In this document: positions 10,026 to 21,633 of the stretch, piece by piece
Numbering within the stretch: position 1 is the stretch's first letter
Layout: each line of letters starts with the position of its first letter
Origin: Pseudozyma flocculosa PF-1
Taxonomy: Eukaryota; Basidiomycota; Ustilaginomycetes; Ustilaginales; Ustilaginaceae
Length of the DNA: 64,000 nucleotides
Assembly (NCBI RefSeq): GCF_000417875.1
Contig: NW_006920876.1
Coordinates: 184,683 to 248,682 of the forward strand
Reading direction: 5' to 3'
The notes under the pieces: generated by a model
Database searches by the model: none
What the model saw: the letters and a program-made list of their open reading frames with translations, nothing else
What the model was told of the DNA's origin: nothing
Program-made: the position numbers and the translations under genes

Positions 10026-11276
10026 ATGCCGCCCATGGACCTCGCCGACGACAAGGTCCTCATCGTGAGCGGCAAGGACATTTCGACGCTCTCGCTCGAG
10101 ATCCCGCTCTCTTCCATTCTCTCAAACCAGGCCGACGTGTTCCGCATGCTCTCGCTGCCCTCGGCGGCCATCGCACCTCAGGATGCGGCGCAGTGCCCTC
10201 CGCGGATCGGTATCAACGCCCCCCACCACACGGTCCTCTTCATGCCCGCCAGCTCCGAAGGCACCACCAGCGTCAAGTGCGTCTCGGTGCCAAAGCCGTC
10301 CGAACCGCTGCCGGCTGGCGTGCCTGGCGGCATCCCGGGCACCACGCTCCTCTTTCACACCAAGAGCTCGAGGGTGAGGGCCGTGGTCAACGCTGCCGAG
10401 CTCACCGCCATCCGCACCGCTGCCGGAAGCGTCGTGGCCAACGTGCTCGCCATCCCACCCGCCAGCGAGCGCGGTCGCAGCGTCCGCAACGTCGTCGTCT
10501 TTGGAGGCGGGATGCAGGCCTTCTACCACGCCTGGCTGCTGTGCAGGGTCTACGACGGCATCGCAAAGGTCACGTTTGCTTTGACCCGCGGCAAGGAGCC
10601 CTCCGCGTCGACCAGGGACAGCATCCGGCGCCTGCAGAGCGTGCTCCAGGGCGGCCAGGTCGCAGTCGAGTGGAGCGACCAGGTCGAGGCCAAAGTGCGC
10701 GAGGCCGACATCGTCTGCTGCTGCACGCCGTCCGACAAGCCCCTGCTGCAGACCGAATGGGTCAAGGACGGCACCCACTTCAACATCGTCGGCGCATGTG
10801 AGTGTCGACCGCGCAAACTCGAGATCGACGAAGAGTCGTTTCCCCCCGCTCAATGTTCCTGTCTACCCCCCTCCCCCCCCCCCCCCCCCCCCTCCCCTCC
10901 TCTCCCTCTCTGATCACGCCACCTGCGGACAGACAAGCCGCACATGGTCGAGCTGCCTGCCTCGCTGGTCCAGCTGGCAACTGCAGGAGGCTCGCTGGTG
11001 GTCGACTCGGCCGAGGCATGTGCCAAAGAGGCCGGCGATCTCATCCAGGCCGACGTTGCCGAAGAGCAGCTGGTGGAGCTGGGGACGCTGGTGCCCGACA
11101 CGGTCGAGGACTGGAAGCGGGTCCGCTCCTGCCCTGCGTGGAAGCGCGACGAGAGCGCGAGGGGCATCAGCATCTTTAAGAGCGTCGGTGTCGGTGTCCA
11201 GGACGTTGCCGTCACGGCCATGTTTGTCGACGAGGCGGAGAGGCGGGGCGTCGGGCAGAGGGTCGACTTCTTCTGA
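10026..11276 (+). CDS. Ornithine cyclodeaminase / mu-crystallin family protein (371 aa)
   Basis: Two exons, 10026-10797 and 10933-11276; the intron (GTGAGT...GGACAG, 135 nt) joins GA to YKPHM, the expected G-[SA]-Y-x-P-x-M motif of the family. The start MPPMDLADDKVLIVSG is chosen because the family fold begins here, although the frame is open upstream. Visible family features are the Rossmann-like segment VRNVVVFGGGMQAFYH (about residue 157), DIVCCCTPSDKPLL, HFNIVGAYKPHMVELP, and the ending ITVFKS-like ISIFKSVGVGVQDVAV. Members use NAD(P) and act as ornithine cyclodeaminases, ketimine reductases or amino-acid dehydrogenases; substrate cannot be told from sequence. The gene ends 18 bp from the stop of ATG10 on the other strand, so the 3' UTRs must overlap. 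Confidence 0.88.
10873..10892. repeat. C20 homopolymer inside the cyclodeaminase intron
   Basis: Twenty consecutive C lie between the 5' splice site (10798) and a branch-like CTGATCAC at about 10910. The run forms an unusually long pyrimidine tract and is prone to length error in assembly. Confidence 0.9.
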
Positions 11277-11294
11277 GCGGTCGTTTGCTGTGAG

Positions 11295-12217
11295 CTAGAG
11301 GCGCATCTCGATTGCGGTGGCACAGAGCATGATGAACGACTCGATGTACGAGAAATACCGGCTGCCTCGCGGTAGGTCGCTTTGAGCTTGGCACTGCTCG
11401 TCGTCGAGAGTTGCCAGCAGGCCGGCCGTCTCGCAAGGATGGAGGTAGAAGCACGGCAGGTCAGTGAAGGGATGCTGCCCTTGACTGAGTGGCGGGAAAC
11501 GAGCTGCAGCGCTGCTGTCCTTCCCTTCGCTGCCGCTGCTGGCGACTCTCTCGCCATGCAGCGCGCTGTCGAGGGTGCCAAAGCCGTGGAGGAGCGAGCT
11601 GGAGGTGAGCTCGTCGAGGGACAGCGGTCGCCCCTCTGCATTGAAAGAAAGAGGAGGCAGTGGGACAGGGGGGTTTGTTGCTCGTCGTCAGTCCGCAGTC
11701 GCAGCAAGGGGAGAGCTGAGAGGGTTCGCACACACTGACCCATCGTCGTGGCTTGGAAGTAGAGAACGGGGACGCGCCAGGTCGACGACCATGCTATCGT
11801 CTGGTGCAGCCGGACCGGGACGCGCATCCGCGGCGAAGGCTTCACCGTGGCCTCATCGTCGACAGCATCGAGCCATCCGCCGGCGCCCAGCAGATCCTCG
11901 TCCCCACCAGCGGGAGACACGAGGGGCGAGATGTCGAGATGCACGGCCAGCTCGGCGCTCCGGACCAGCCCGCCCCGGGGAGGGGCGGCATGGTAGACGC
12001 TGCGGTTGCGGGCGCCGCTGCACCAGGACCAGCCCCCAGCGTAGAGCTCGGCGCCAAGCCGCTGTCCTTCGGCATCACCGTCGCTGCCCGGTACTGCCTC
12101 CGGCGCCGCCGCTGCCGCTGCGGAGCGTTGGCCGAGGTAGGCCAGGCAACCCGCCTCGAAGTCGGAATAGCCTATCCGTCCATCGCCGGTCGTCGCACCG
12201 GGGCTCTCATTTGACAT
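11295..12217 (-). CDS. ATG10: Atg10, E2-like enzyme for Atg12-Atg5 conjugation (272 aa)
   Basis: Two exons, 12217-11740 and 11635-11295, separated by a 104-nt intron (GTCAGT...ATGCAG). The join gives FQATTMEGRPLSLDEL, the core strand pair of the Atg3/Atg10 fold, preceded by STWRVPVLY. The catalytic motif is FYLHPCETAGLL, with active Cys at about residue 227; HPC is the family signature. The C-terminus YFSYIESFIMLCATAIEMRL resembles the final helix of Atg10 proteins. The ATG at 12215-12217 (MSNESPG) is the first in frame near the conserved SDFEAGCLAYL segment. Atg10 accepts activated Atg12 from Atg7 and transfers it to Atg5 in the cytosol. The gene is head-to-head with ATG18. Confidence 0.88.
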
Positions 12218-12936
12218 GCCTGGCGCGGGCCCAGCCCGTCGGTCCTCCCAGTGACTTGAAGAGGGTCGAAGAGGTGCTGTCGCAACGAAGAAATGGAAGC
12301 ACAGAGAGAGAGAGAGAGGAAAGAGAGAGAGGGGAAGCAAGGCAAGGCGGGCAGCGAGCGAGCCAGGTCCTCGGGGTGCATCCGAAAACTGCTGGCTGGC
12401 TGGCCGAGAGGCGCTTGACAGAGAGAGGGCGGGCGCGCGCACGGGTCACTCGACTCGAATCCGGGTGGCCTGGCCTCCCTCGCCTGGACCAGGCGCCCCC
12501 GGCTTGCCCTCGCAGAGCGCCCGCCAAAGCAACACACGAGCAAGCAGGCAGGCGGTGCGTGGACGGGGCCTGGCTTGGGCGTGGCCTGGCCCGGCAGCCA
12601 GGAGAGCGAGAGCGCCGCCGCATCCCTCGCTCCTCGCCCGTTGCTATCCCCGCGTGCTTCCACTCTGCCTCCGTCTCCGCCATCCATCCACCCATCCACC
12701 GCCACCGGCACCGCCCGCCGCGCTCTTTGCCCTTCGTACCAATTCTCACAGCCAGGCGGTCCACCGGAGAACAATCGCCGCGGAGACAGCCCGACGCACT
12801 CTCATCGAACAGCAGCCCCATTGGCCCCGGCCCGTCCGACCGCCTTCTCAGCCCTCGATATCTTCATCTCGGCCCGGCCCGTTCCTAGTCGCCCCCTCGC
12901 TCGCTCCTTCGCCGCAGCACCGGCTCTCTGCCCGCC
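12218..12936. promoter_or_regulatory. 719-bp divergent promoter between ATG10 and ATG18
   Basis: The only non-coding DNA between the two start codons. It holds a (GA)n tract at about 12301-12333 and several CATCCA/GCCA-type C-rich patches upstream of ATG18. Both flanking products work in autophagy, so shared control is plausible. No gene is supported inside it. Confidence 0.55.
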
Positions 12937-14674
12937 ATGTCGACCTCGCTGCCTTCCAAGGCATCCAACAACCTCCTCTCGGTCAACTTCAACCAAGACC
13001 ACAGCTGCGTGGCAGTCGGGACGAGGAGGGGCTACTCGATCACCAACTGCGAGCCATTCGGCCGCGTCTACTCCAACCCTTCGGGACCCACGTCGCTCGT
13101 CGAGATGCTCTTCTGCACCTCGCTCGTCGCGCTCGTCGCCACCTCCGACAGCGACCCCAAGTCCAACGCCAGCCCGAGGCGCCTCCAGATTGTCAACACC
13201 AAGCGGCAGTCGGTCATCTGCGAGCTACTCTTCCCCACCGCCATCCTCGGCGTCAAGCTCAACCGCAGGAGGCTCGTCGTCGTCCTTGAACAGGAAATCT
13301 ACATCTACGACATCAGCAACATGAAGCTCCTGCACACCATCGAGACCAGCCCCAACCCCATGGGTGAGCCAGGCCGCGCGGGGCTCGGATCCGCATCGGA
13401 ACCTGTGAAAGAACACCACAGCTGATCCGTCCACCCGTGTCCCTCCCCTTGCACCGCTCCTCTTTCCTTCAGCGATATGCGCGCTGTCGCCGTCGTCGGA
13501 CAACTGCTACCTCGCCTACCCGTCGCCGGTCCCTTCGCCCACATCGCCATTTGCCAACTCGTCGGCCAACTCGTCGTCGTCGGCGTCCGGCTCGTCGTCG
13601 TCGTCGCCCGGCGATGTCCTCATCTTTGACCTCCTCTCGCTCTCGGTGACCAACATCATCCAGGCGCACAAGTCGCCCATCTCGGCGCTCGCGCTCAACT
13701 CGACGGGCACCATGCTCGCCACCGCCTCGGACAAGGGCACCGTCATCCGCGTCTTTTCGGTCCCTGCCGCGCAGAAGCTCTACCAGTTCCGGCGCGGCAG
13801 CTACCCGGCCCGCATCTACAGCATCAACTTCAACGCCGTCAGCACGCTCCTCTGCGTCAGCTCCGACACCGAGACCGTCCACATCTTCAAGCTCGCTGCA
13901 GCTGGGGCCAAGGGCGCTGCAGGTGCCAAAGGGCCACCGGCGGGAGTATCGACGCCGAGCATCTCGAGCTACGATGGTAGCGAGGCGGGCAGCCCGACGG
14001 GGAGCAGCAACGGGAGAAACGGAGGGTACGAGGCGTTCATCGACGGCAAGAAGAAGAGCGGAGGTCTGAGGTGAGCGGCAGCGCCGCAGCGGGTCGGGCT
14101 TGGGAGTGCGCATTGTGTACTGACCGGCAAAGGCCCTCCCTCCCTACTCAACCTTGTCGCAGTGGCACGCTCAAGAGGCGGTCGATGGCGCTCGGGCGCG
14201 GCATGGCAGGGTCAGTGGGAGGCTACCTGCCCAACACGCTGACCGAGATGTGGGAGCCGAGCCGCGACTTTGCCTACCTCAAGCTGCCGTCCCAGGGCGT
14301 CAGCTCCGTCGTCGCCGTCAGCTCGTGAGTCTGGCCCCTCTCCTCGACTCCGCCCCGTCCGCCCGCCCTGCTTCGACCCGCTGACCTTTGCGCCCGGCAC
14401 GTACGCATGGCACCGCCGCGTCGACCAGGACGACACCACAGGTCATGGTCGTCACGTCCGAGGGCTACTTTTACTCGTACAACATCGACCTCGAGCACGG
14501 CGGAGAGTGCACGCTGATGAAGCGTGAGTGGCCGGGGGCGGATCAGAGCGGCGACTGGCCGGCATCAGGACGCGAGCGGCTGACATCTTGCGCCCCTGCT
14601 GTTTTTGGGTCCGATCAGAGTACTCGCTGCTGGAGAACGAAGAGAACGGCAACGGCGCCGAGGCCAGCGAATGA
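12937..14674 (+). CDS. ATG18: Atg18-like PROPPIN, phosphoinositide-binding beta-propeller (445 aa)
   Basis: Five exons: 12937-13363, 13473-14070, 14163-14324, 14429-14523, 14619-14674; introns of 92-109 nt all have GT-AG ends. The product begins [20 protein letters not shown]. Family hallmarks are SVNFNQD..C.AVGT..GY at the N-terminus, [56 protein letters not shown], and the two-site phosphoinositide motif FRRG at about residues 248-251. A variable loop (residues 290-350) carries Ser/Gly-rich sequence. The end reads [16 protein letters not shown] and the last exon encodes YSLLENEE. PROPPINs bind PI3P and PI(3,5)P2 on the phagophore and vacuole and recruit Atg2 in lipid transfer. Length and motifs suit Atg18 better than Hsv2. 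Confidence 0.93.
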
Positions 14675-14928
14675 GGCGGGCAGGCTACGAGCGCAGCGCG
14701 GCGCAGCGCAGCGTGATGCGAGCGGTGCGTGCGCAGAAGGGCGGCGGTCAGATATCCACACCATCCCATAGCATCGCGCATCCTTTGGAACATCGTCTCT
14801 GCCTGTCACGGCTGTGCCCGAGAGACCAGGCTCGCTCGGTCCGAAGGGCGCAAGGCTGTGGGCTGTGTGCGGGGTACAAATACAGGCGAGATGGCGACTC
14901 GACGAGCGAGGCATCTCGTCGGTGCGGG

Positions 14929-15952
14929 TCAGATGGGCAGGACGGGGGCGGGTCGGTCGTCTCTCCTCCTTTCCTCTTTTGCGACGGCGCTTTCGAGGTG
15001 GGCGAGCTGCTGGTCGAGGGTGATGAAGAGCTGGGAGAGGGTGTTGATCTGCCCGTCGCGCCGCGGTCGTGGGGTGGGGGAGTGGTCAGTTGCCATTTGT
15101 CTGCGAGGAAAGGGGAGGCGAAGGTGGAAACGCACAAAGGAGTGGTATCGTTCGACGATTTGCCACGCCCTCTTTTGGCGGTTGGCAAACGCCTTTTCCT
15201 CTTCCGCGTCGAGGTTGAGGAGGTTGACGAGTCGTGGGGCCAGTTTCTCGCATTCTGCCTCGGCCAGTCCCATCAATCTTCGAGGAGATCGTCAGTCATG
15301 CCCCGTATCCGAAACGCAGTCGCCACGATGGCGGGGGGGAGACCAGGGAGGACAACGTACGGTCGAGTGCGCGGGCATCGACGACGTTGCGCCTGTTGAG
15401 CTCCTGCACCTCCTGCAGGTCCGCGAGGGCTTTGACGAGGTCGGGCTCCATTTCGAGACAGAGGGCGAGTTGGGCGTCGTAGGCCATCGTACTGGCGTTG
15501 ACGTCGGCCGCGTAGAAGCCGAGGTTGAGGAGCGACGACGTCTTTTGCCCTGTTCCCACACCGCCTCATCGGCCGGCACGCGTACGTGCAAGGTCAGCTC
15601 TGGTTCCAGCGTTCAACGGCAGGGAAAGGCGGCGCTCACAGTCGTGGAGGAACCGTCGTAGTGCGCGGTCGCCGCTGACGATGTGGGCTAGCTGGCTTTC
15701 AATCGACGACAGGCGGCGTGTGGCACTCCCCATCCACATCCCCGTTGCCGTTGGCGTTGCCTCACCGCTCGGTGTCGACCGCGGAGGCAGCAGCGCCGTG
15801 GATTCCCCCGTCGTCAGGGCGTAGAGCGCATTCAGACGCTGTGTCGCCGAGACGAGCGGCGTGATGCTCCCTGTCGACTCGGTGTGTTGCTGTGGCGCTG
15901 CCGAGAAGGAGGACAAGGGCGAGGAGGAGGACGTTCCTGCTTGGTTTGACAT
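14929..15952 (-). CDS. Dynactin p22/p24 (DCTN3)-like coiled-coil protein (246 aa)
   Basis: Four exons on the minus strand: 15952-15640, 15549-15361, 15254-15136 and 15048-14929, with introns of 90, 106 and 87 nt. The model closes in frame and joins HDWQKTSSLLNLGF and YHSFINTLSQLFITLDQQLAHLE. The pattern (a short helix with SIESQLAHIVSG, a central helical block with ALADLQEVQELN, and a final NTLSQLF..LD..LA.LE helix) resembles the dynactin subunit 3 family, whose last helix reads like SEQF..WDE.L..LE. Such subunits sit in the dynactin shoulder and help the motor complex. The third exon's acceptor (GGCAG at 15255) was chosen to keep frame and is the least certain point. The N-terminal 45 residues are low-complexity. 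Confidence 0.5.
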
Positions 15953-16597
15953 CGTAGACGTGGGGTTGGTGGTCGCAAAGCCGGTGGTGATGGTGGTGGT
16001 GGTGGTGGTGGACAGGACAGAGAACGGAGGAGGGAATCTGCATGTGGAGACCAACACGGCGCGGGTTGCTCGCTCGGGCCGTTCCCCCGCCAAAGCACAT
16101 TGATCCATGCACGCCCCTCCTCGCCTCGACTTTTCCCTTCCCAACGACCCACCTGGCCATTCCTGTCGCTCTCAGCAACACTCGTCTTCCCGCAGCCTCC
16201 ATCCGTCTTGCTACCGCCGCCTTGCCGCCCAGCATCCGGAGCAGCGTGCGACCAAGGTGTCGACGTCAGGGGCCGGCGAGCCTGCCCAGCCCGGTCGCAA
16301 TCTCCCCCCACCTCTTCGACCGCTTCAGGTACCATCTCCCACAGGCAGGGCAAAGACCGGCACAAGGATATATTCTAGAGGCAGGGCAGGGCAGAGATCG
16401 AGCAATAACTTATGTACAGCCCAGCAATGGCTTTACGTCCCGAGACAAGAACGGATGGCAGCAACAGGACCGCAGCGGGTAGCGTCCGGCCGGCCGGCCC
16501 GCGCACCTCACGCAGGCAAGGAGTGAGAGGGGCAGACTCGAGCTGGCCCCGGTCTCGCCGCAGCGCATCGACGGCGATGGCCGCGACTGCGACCACC
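15953..16597. other. Intergenic region, promoter of the dynactin-like gene
   Basis: Between two same-strand genes. A run of GGT/CCA units lies at about 15986-16011. No gene seen; the stretch includes the 3' UTR of the permease. Confidence 0.5.
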
Positions 16598-18384
16598 TTA
16601 GTGGCCGTACTCCGGCGGCGTCTCGTCGTCGCGCGAGACGACGCCGAGCTTCTGCGCCATCTCGGGCGTGAGGGTGCTCCTGGGGCCGTGGTAGAAGCGG
16701 TGGGCCCACACGACGTACCAGATGCCCGCGAGGAGCAGCACGCCCATCATAATGACCCAGCTGTAGTTGAACGTCGTCGCGGCGATCGGCTTGACGGTCG
16801 GGATCGAGAGCAGCGTGCACTCAAACACGGTCCACACGATGGCGACGGCGTTGACCGTCTTGCCCAGCAGGCCGCGGCCGAGGAAGAACGGACCGGGCTT
16901 GAACTGAACGTCCGGGTGGTCCCAGTAGATCCAGCGCGAGACGATGGGCACGAGGTACGAGCTGGGGGTGGCAGCGGCGGTGGGCACGAAGCGGGGAGAG
17001 AAAAGAGGTCAGCATGCCGTGCGGCGGCGCGCGTAGATCGAAGAATGACCGCGAGGCCTGCTCACCTATCCATGCCGAGCGCGGCCAGAGCAAAGATGGC
17101 GCTGACGGCCGTGTACGAGGCAAAGGCGAGGCAGCCGAGGGCCATGCAGGGGATGACGACGAGCCAGACGGCGTTGACGGTGGTGTTGAAGCGCGGGCTG
17201 ACCTTGGCAAAGAAGCCGCGGTCAGGCAGGCCGCCGTCGCGCGAAAAGGCGTAGAAGGAGCGAGCATTGGCCTGGAGGGCGGTGGTGACGACAAAGAAGG
17301 CGACCGAGCAGACAAACGGCCAGATGACGAGGAAGCCGACGCGGCCAGCCCGGAGGTACAGGACCTGGGCAAAGGCGAGACCGCCGGGCCAGGTGAGCGC
17401 ATCCTGGTCGCGCACGTCGCCGCTGACAATAACCATGACAATGTTGAGCACCCATCCGATGCTGCCGGTGCCGGCGACGGCGACAACGATGGCGACGGGG
17501 GCGGCGATGGCGGCGCGCGAGACCTCCTCGGAGATGTGGGCGGTGGCGTCGTAGTCGGTCATGACGAACTGGACGCAGTACAGGCCAAAGAGGAAGGCGA
17601 GGCCGTTGTTGCCCCAGCCGCTGCCGTCGCTGACCTCGGTGAAGGTGTACGAGGCCGAGTGCATCTGGTCGAGGGGCGTCTTTGCGAGGACGACGATGAT
17701 GATGATGAAGGTGATGCCCAGGTTGACAATGACGTAGCTCGAGGTGAGCTTGGCCAGCGTCTTGGTGCCGAGGCAGTTGATGACGCCGTGGAGGAAGAGC
17801 AGGCCAATGTAGAGGCCGACGGTGGCGCCCGTCGTTGCGACGAAGCGTCCGTTGGTGATGACATACGCCCAGGCGTAGATCATCTGGGCCAGGCCGTACT
17901 CGGTGCCCGCGATGCCGGCAATCTGTCCAGTGAAGTTGAGCCAGCCGGTGAGCCAGGCGACCCAGGCACGCTGGCCGCGCGGGACGAGCAGGCCCGAGGC
18001 CGAGTAGAGGCCGCCGGCCGAGGGGTAGGCGGAGACGAGCTCAGCAATCGAGAGACCGAGGCACATGTTGAAGCAGGAACCGATGAACCACGTCCAGACG
18101 GTCGAGGCCGGGCCGCCGAGGACGAAGGGGCTGTTCCAGGTGGTGGCGACCGACGAGACGAGGCCCATGATGGCGAAGGCGTACGAGATGGTCGAGAAGC
18201 TCTTGAACTCGCGGGCAAACTCGGACTTGTGGCCCATACGCTCGGCGAGCATGGCATCGTCGTCGGTCATCGGCGCCGGCTGGTGGCTGACCCGGGCGCC
18301 ATCGGAGCTGGGGCTGTCGACGGCCGACTTTTCGACGCGAGCGACAGCCTCCGACGACTTCTTGGAGGTGATCGAAGCCGACAT
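16598..18384 (-). CDS. Amino-acid/GABA/choline permease, APC superfamily (560 aa)
   Basis: Two exons, 18384-17066 and 16961-16598; the 104-nt intron joins GMD to SSYLVPIVSRWIYW. About twelve hydrophobic segments are visible, beginning with FSTISYAFAIMGLVSSVATTW near residue 60. The motif ELVSAYPSAGGLYSAS follows TM2 and is the usual E-x-x-S-x-x-P-x-x-G-G-x-Y signature of the yeast UGA4/HNM1 branch (amino acid/choline transporter family). Another match is ISEEVSRAAIAAPVAI (loop 6-7), where the family has H-[ML]-[AS]-E-E-[VT]-x-x-[AP]. The transporter is probably in plasma or vacuolar membrane and imports GABA, choline or another amine; the substrate cannot be read from sequence. N-terminal 50 residues are hydrophilic. 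Confidence 0.9.
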
Positions 18385-21300
18385 CCTGATCGCGAGGACA
18401 CAGGACGGGGGAGGAAGGAAGGGGGCAGGGGGAGCGAGAGGGGACGAGTCTAGGTGGACGGAGCGTCTCTGTAGGGTGAAGCGCCGGTGGTTGACGAAGG
18501 AGGAAGTGCGGGGTGAGGGAGGATGAGGCGGAAGGGGAAGGGAGAGCGACGGAAAGGGACGGGAGGGAAGGTGTTATAGGAGGAGAAGGAGGATGGGTGG
18601 TGGCCGCGAGGTCGGGAGGGGACGACGACGGAGCGGGGTAGGAGTTGTCGTCGGGGAGCGGTGTCGGCGGTGGATGGCAGGCACAGGGCGGTGGGATGAC
18701 GAGAAGATGCCATCCGTACCAGGGCGTGATGGGCGGAGCAACAAGGCGTTTGCAGCAAACCGCAGGCGGCAGCAGCAGCAGCAGCGAGATGGCAGGTGAC
18801 GGGCGAAAAAAAGAAAGAGGCCGCAGTGGGGTACCAAGGCGGCACAGGGAGGAGAGGAGAGGGGGGCAGGCAGCAAGCAGGGCGAGGGAGGAGAGAGGGA
18901 AAGCGAGGGGCGAAAAGTCAGTACGTTGGCCGCTGTCTCGCTGGGCTGGATTCCGCATGAGGCCCGAAGGGCGTCTGCACCAGGATAGCGTCGAAACCCA
19001 GAGGGCAGGCAGGAGCAGTAGTGAGGCAGGGCGAGGGTGCCAAGAGCGAGGACGTGCGAGAGAGGGACACGCGGACAAGATCAACCGACCAACGGTTTCG
19101 AAGGGCGCAAGAAGCGGTAGCGAGGGCACGCTACCGGCACCCCGGAAGCAGGCCAGGCAAAGGCGACCGGCCAGTTCCGTTTCGAAAGGAGGAGTGAGGA
19201 TCTCGTCGACGACCTGGGGGGTCACAAGACGGCTCAGGCGGGGCATCGTTTCGTGCGACGATCGATCTCAATCTGACACGACGCGCGCCGCCATCGATGG
19301 ATGGGGGAAGCGTACCGGATTCGAGGATTCGACGACGACGCCGCCGCCAAGACCGAGGGAGCAGACGGCGGACGCGGCCAAACCGACGACCGCAGTCGCC
19401 GCCGCCGCCGCCGCCTGCGCCGCTACCGACGCCCGTAGATCTGTCATCCGCCGTTCCGGAACCATGGGGACGACCCACAGCTCTAGATAAGATAACCTCG
19501 TCTACCCCGCCTCTGGATAGACGAGATACCGGTATGAGGGCCAGGCAGGGACGGTGGGCAGGTCGGGCGATGGCGAGCACGTTCCCCGACGATGGCGACG
19601 AGCGCTGCATAGCGTATAGCGCAACGGCGTCGACCAGCGAAAAGAGGTCATGGAGCGAGGAGAAGCGACGACGAGCAGGCCGCGGGCCAGCTACTGAACG
19701 CCACCGCGGCTGGCCCGCGGGCCAACTCGGCGAGGCTTCCCGCCCGCCCGGGCTTTGAACCCAGCAGAGGGGTCGATCGCTTCCCCTCTGGTCCTGTCCC
19801 GCACGACGGGCACCCTCCTCCTCCTCCTCCCCCCTCACCCCTCCCCCTTCAGAACGAGAGGGCGCGTTGGACGGCGAGGAGGGTCGAGTTGGGCCGTGGC
19901 AGACATGTGCGTTGCCTCCAGAGACCATGGAGGCGCTGGGAGTGGTGACGCCCTGCCTACTGCCCTCGCCTTCGACCAGCATGGCCGAAGCGAGCGGCAG
20001 TCCCATAACCCCTGGAGCAATCGAGCGTTTGACGAGATGGACCGCGGCCTCGCACGCAGCCGACGACAAGCAAGCAGTCAGGGCTAGGGATGCTCACCTT
20101 GTGTGCTCCTGCCGTGTCTCGTGGATGCCTGTCGATGAAGCGTCAGCGATCGTTCACTTCCCTCGAGGTTGGTTTATGATGTGGCGAGGTGCGGGCAAGG
20201 AGGATGGTGATGGTCAACAAGAGAAGGGAGCCGCTCGACCTCGGAGCAGAGAGGGCCAGCCGCGAACCTGTTACCAACAACGAGGGCCAAAGAGCTTTCT
20301 CGCTCTCTCCTGCCCTGAAAACTCGCAACGGCGCTGGGGCAAAATTTCTTTTTCGCCTCGGCCCTGCCCGGCAGCCAGGGCCCAGGCTTCGCCATGAAAC
20401 GAAGGGGGCAAGAATCAGAAATCAGCTGCCCTGCGATCGCCTGCGCGCAGTTGGGCGGCAGCAGCAGGCAGGTAGGGGGGCATGCATGGCCGGTGAGCAC
20501 TTCGACAACGACGACGGCGACCTCTGCCTGTGTGCATCGCGGCAGGGAAGGAGAAGCACACCGACCACGAGCAAGCAAGGATGGCTGGCAAGGCGGTTTG
20601 CCACACGTACTTTTGAGCGGGGCCCGGCTGCCGCACCTTCCAAACTCAAACTCGCTGGAAAGTTTTCAAAAAAAAAGGGCAGGCAGGCGGGCAGGCGGGC
20701 CAGAAAGGGTCCCGGCCTGACTCTGCCTCGTTCCTGGCCAGCCAGCCAGCCGGGCAGACGGGCAGACCGGGGGCCAGATCGAGAGCTCGCTGTTGCCACG
20801 TGCAAGAACGGGAAATTTCAAGTCGAGCAATACGAAATTTGTCGGCCTGCCTGCCTTGCGTTGACTTTGTAGTCGCGCGATACAAGCAAGGTCGTCAGGG
20901 TGCAACCGAAGTTCAACTGAACCTCGCGACCTACAGTAGCCTGGCCTGGCCTGCTGGTCGACTCCTGCTGGGACCACATGGCAGGCAGGTGTTCGCAGGG
21001 GGGATCCATCGAAAGGCAGGCGGGCGGGCGGGCGGGCGTGCTGCTCGGCTTTCTTTCTTGCTGCTCCGTCTGCTGTTTGCTCGACAAGCAGGCAGGCCAG
21101 GTTCGCACGCGAGCATGAGGCGACGACAGGCAGCGTGGCTCCCCTAGACTCGCTTTCAGGCAGGGGTGGTGTTTAGACGAGCGGCGGTCCGGGTCCTTCC
21201 CGAGCCGGTCCGCCTCGTGTTGTCGACCCCCAACTGTGTGTCACTCCGGCGCGGTCGCGGTCGCGGTGGTCGCGGTCACACGAGCTCTCCTCTTTGTCCT

Positions 21301-21633
21301 CCGTCCCCGGCCGCCCCCACGTCGCTTCAAAGTCAGCTTCCCGCTAACTACAAAACTGCCTTTCATCTCGTCGTCACGCGGACCGGGACCACTCTGTCCC
21401 ACCGCCATCTCTGAAGCGAGAGCAGAACGTCGAGCCGCGGATGCTGCATGTGCGAGATCAGATTGCCAGGATTGCGGGGTGGGGTATCAACGTGTGTGTG
21501 AATCGAGCAGACAATGCAAGGAGAAAGGAAAGCGTGCTGGGGCCATGCTGGGGCCATGCTGGAGGCACAGATGCGATGGTCGACGGAGCAGAGCATAGGC
21601 AAGCCAGGTTGCGCGCCGCTACTGCCACCACCT
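18385..21633. other. 3.2-kb region without a recognisable gene
   Basis: The left part holds the permease promoter; a CTATAAC element lies on the minus strand at about 18571-18578. The rest is rich in GGCAGG/GGCGGGCAGG units (for example 20680-20705 and 21015-21038) and GC-rich low-complexity sequence. Open frames here are long only because stop codons are rare in such DNA; none shows domain, signal peptide or splice logic. No tRNA was found by eye. Confidence 0.5.

Noticed and set aside
18645..20069. Long frames (281 and 312 codons) in the gene-free block
   Set aside because: Highly biased composition, no domain, no signal peptide, opposite strands overlapping each other.
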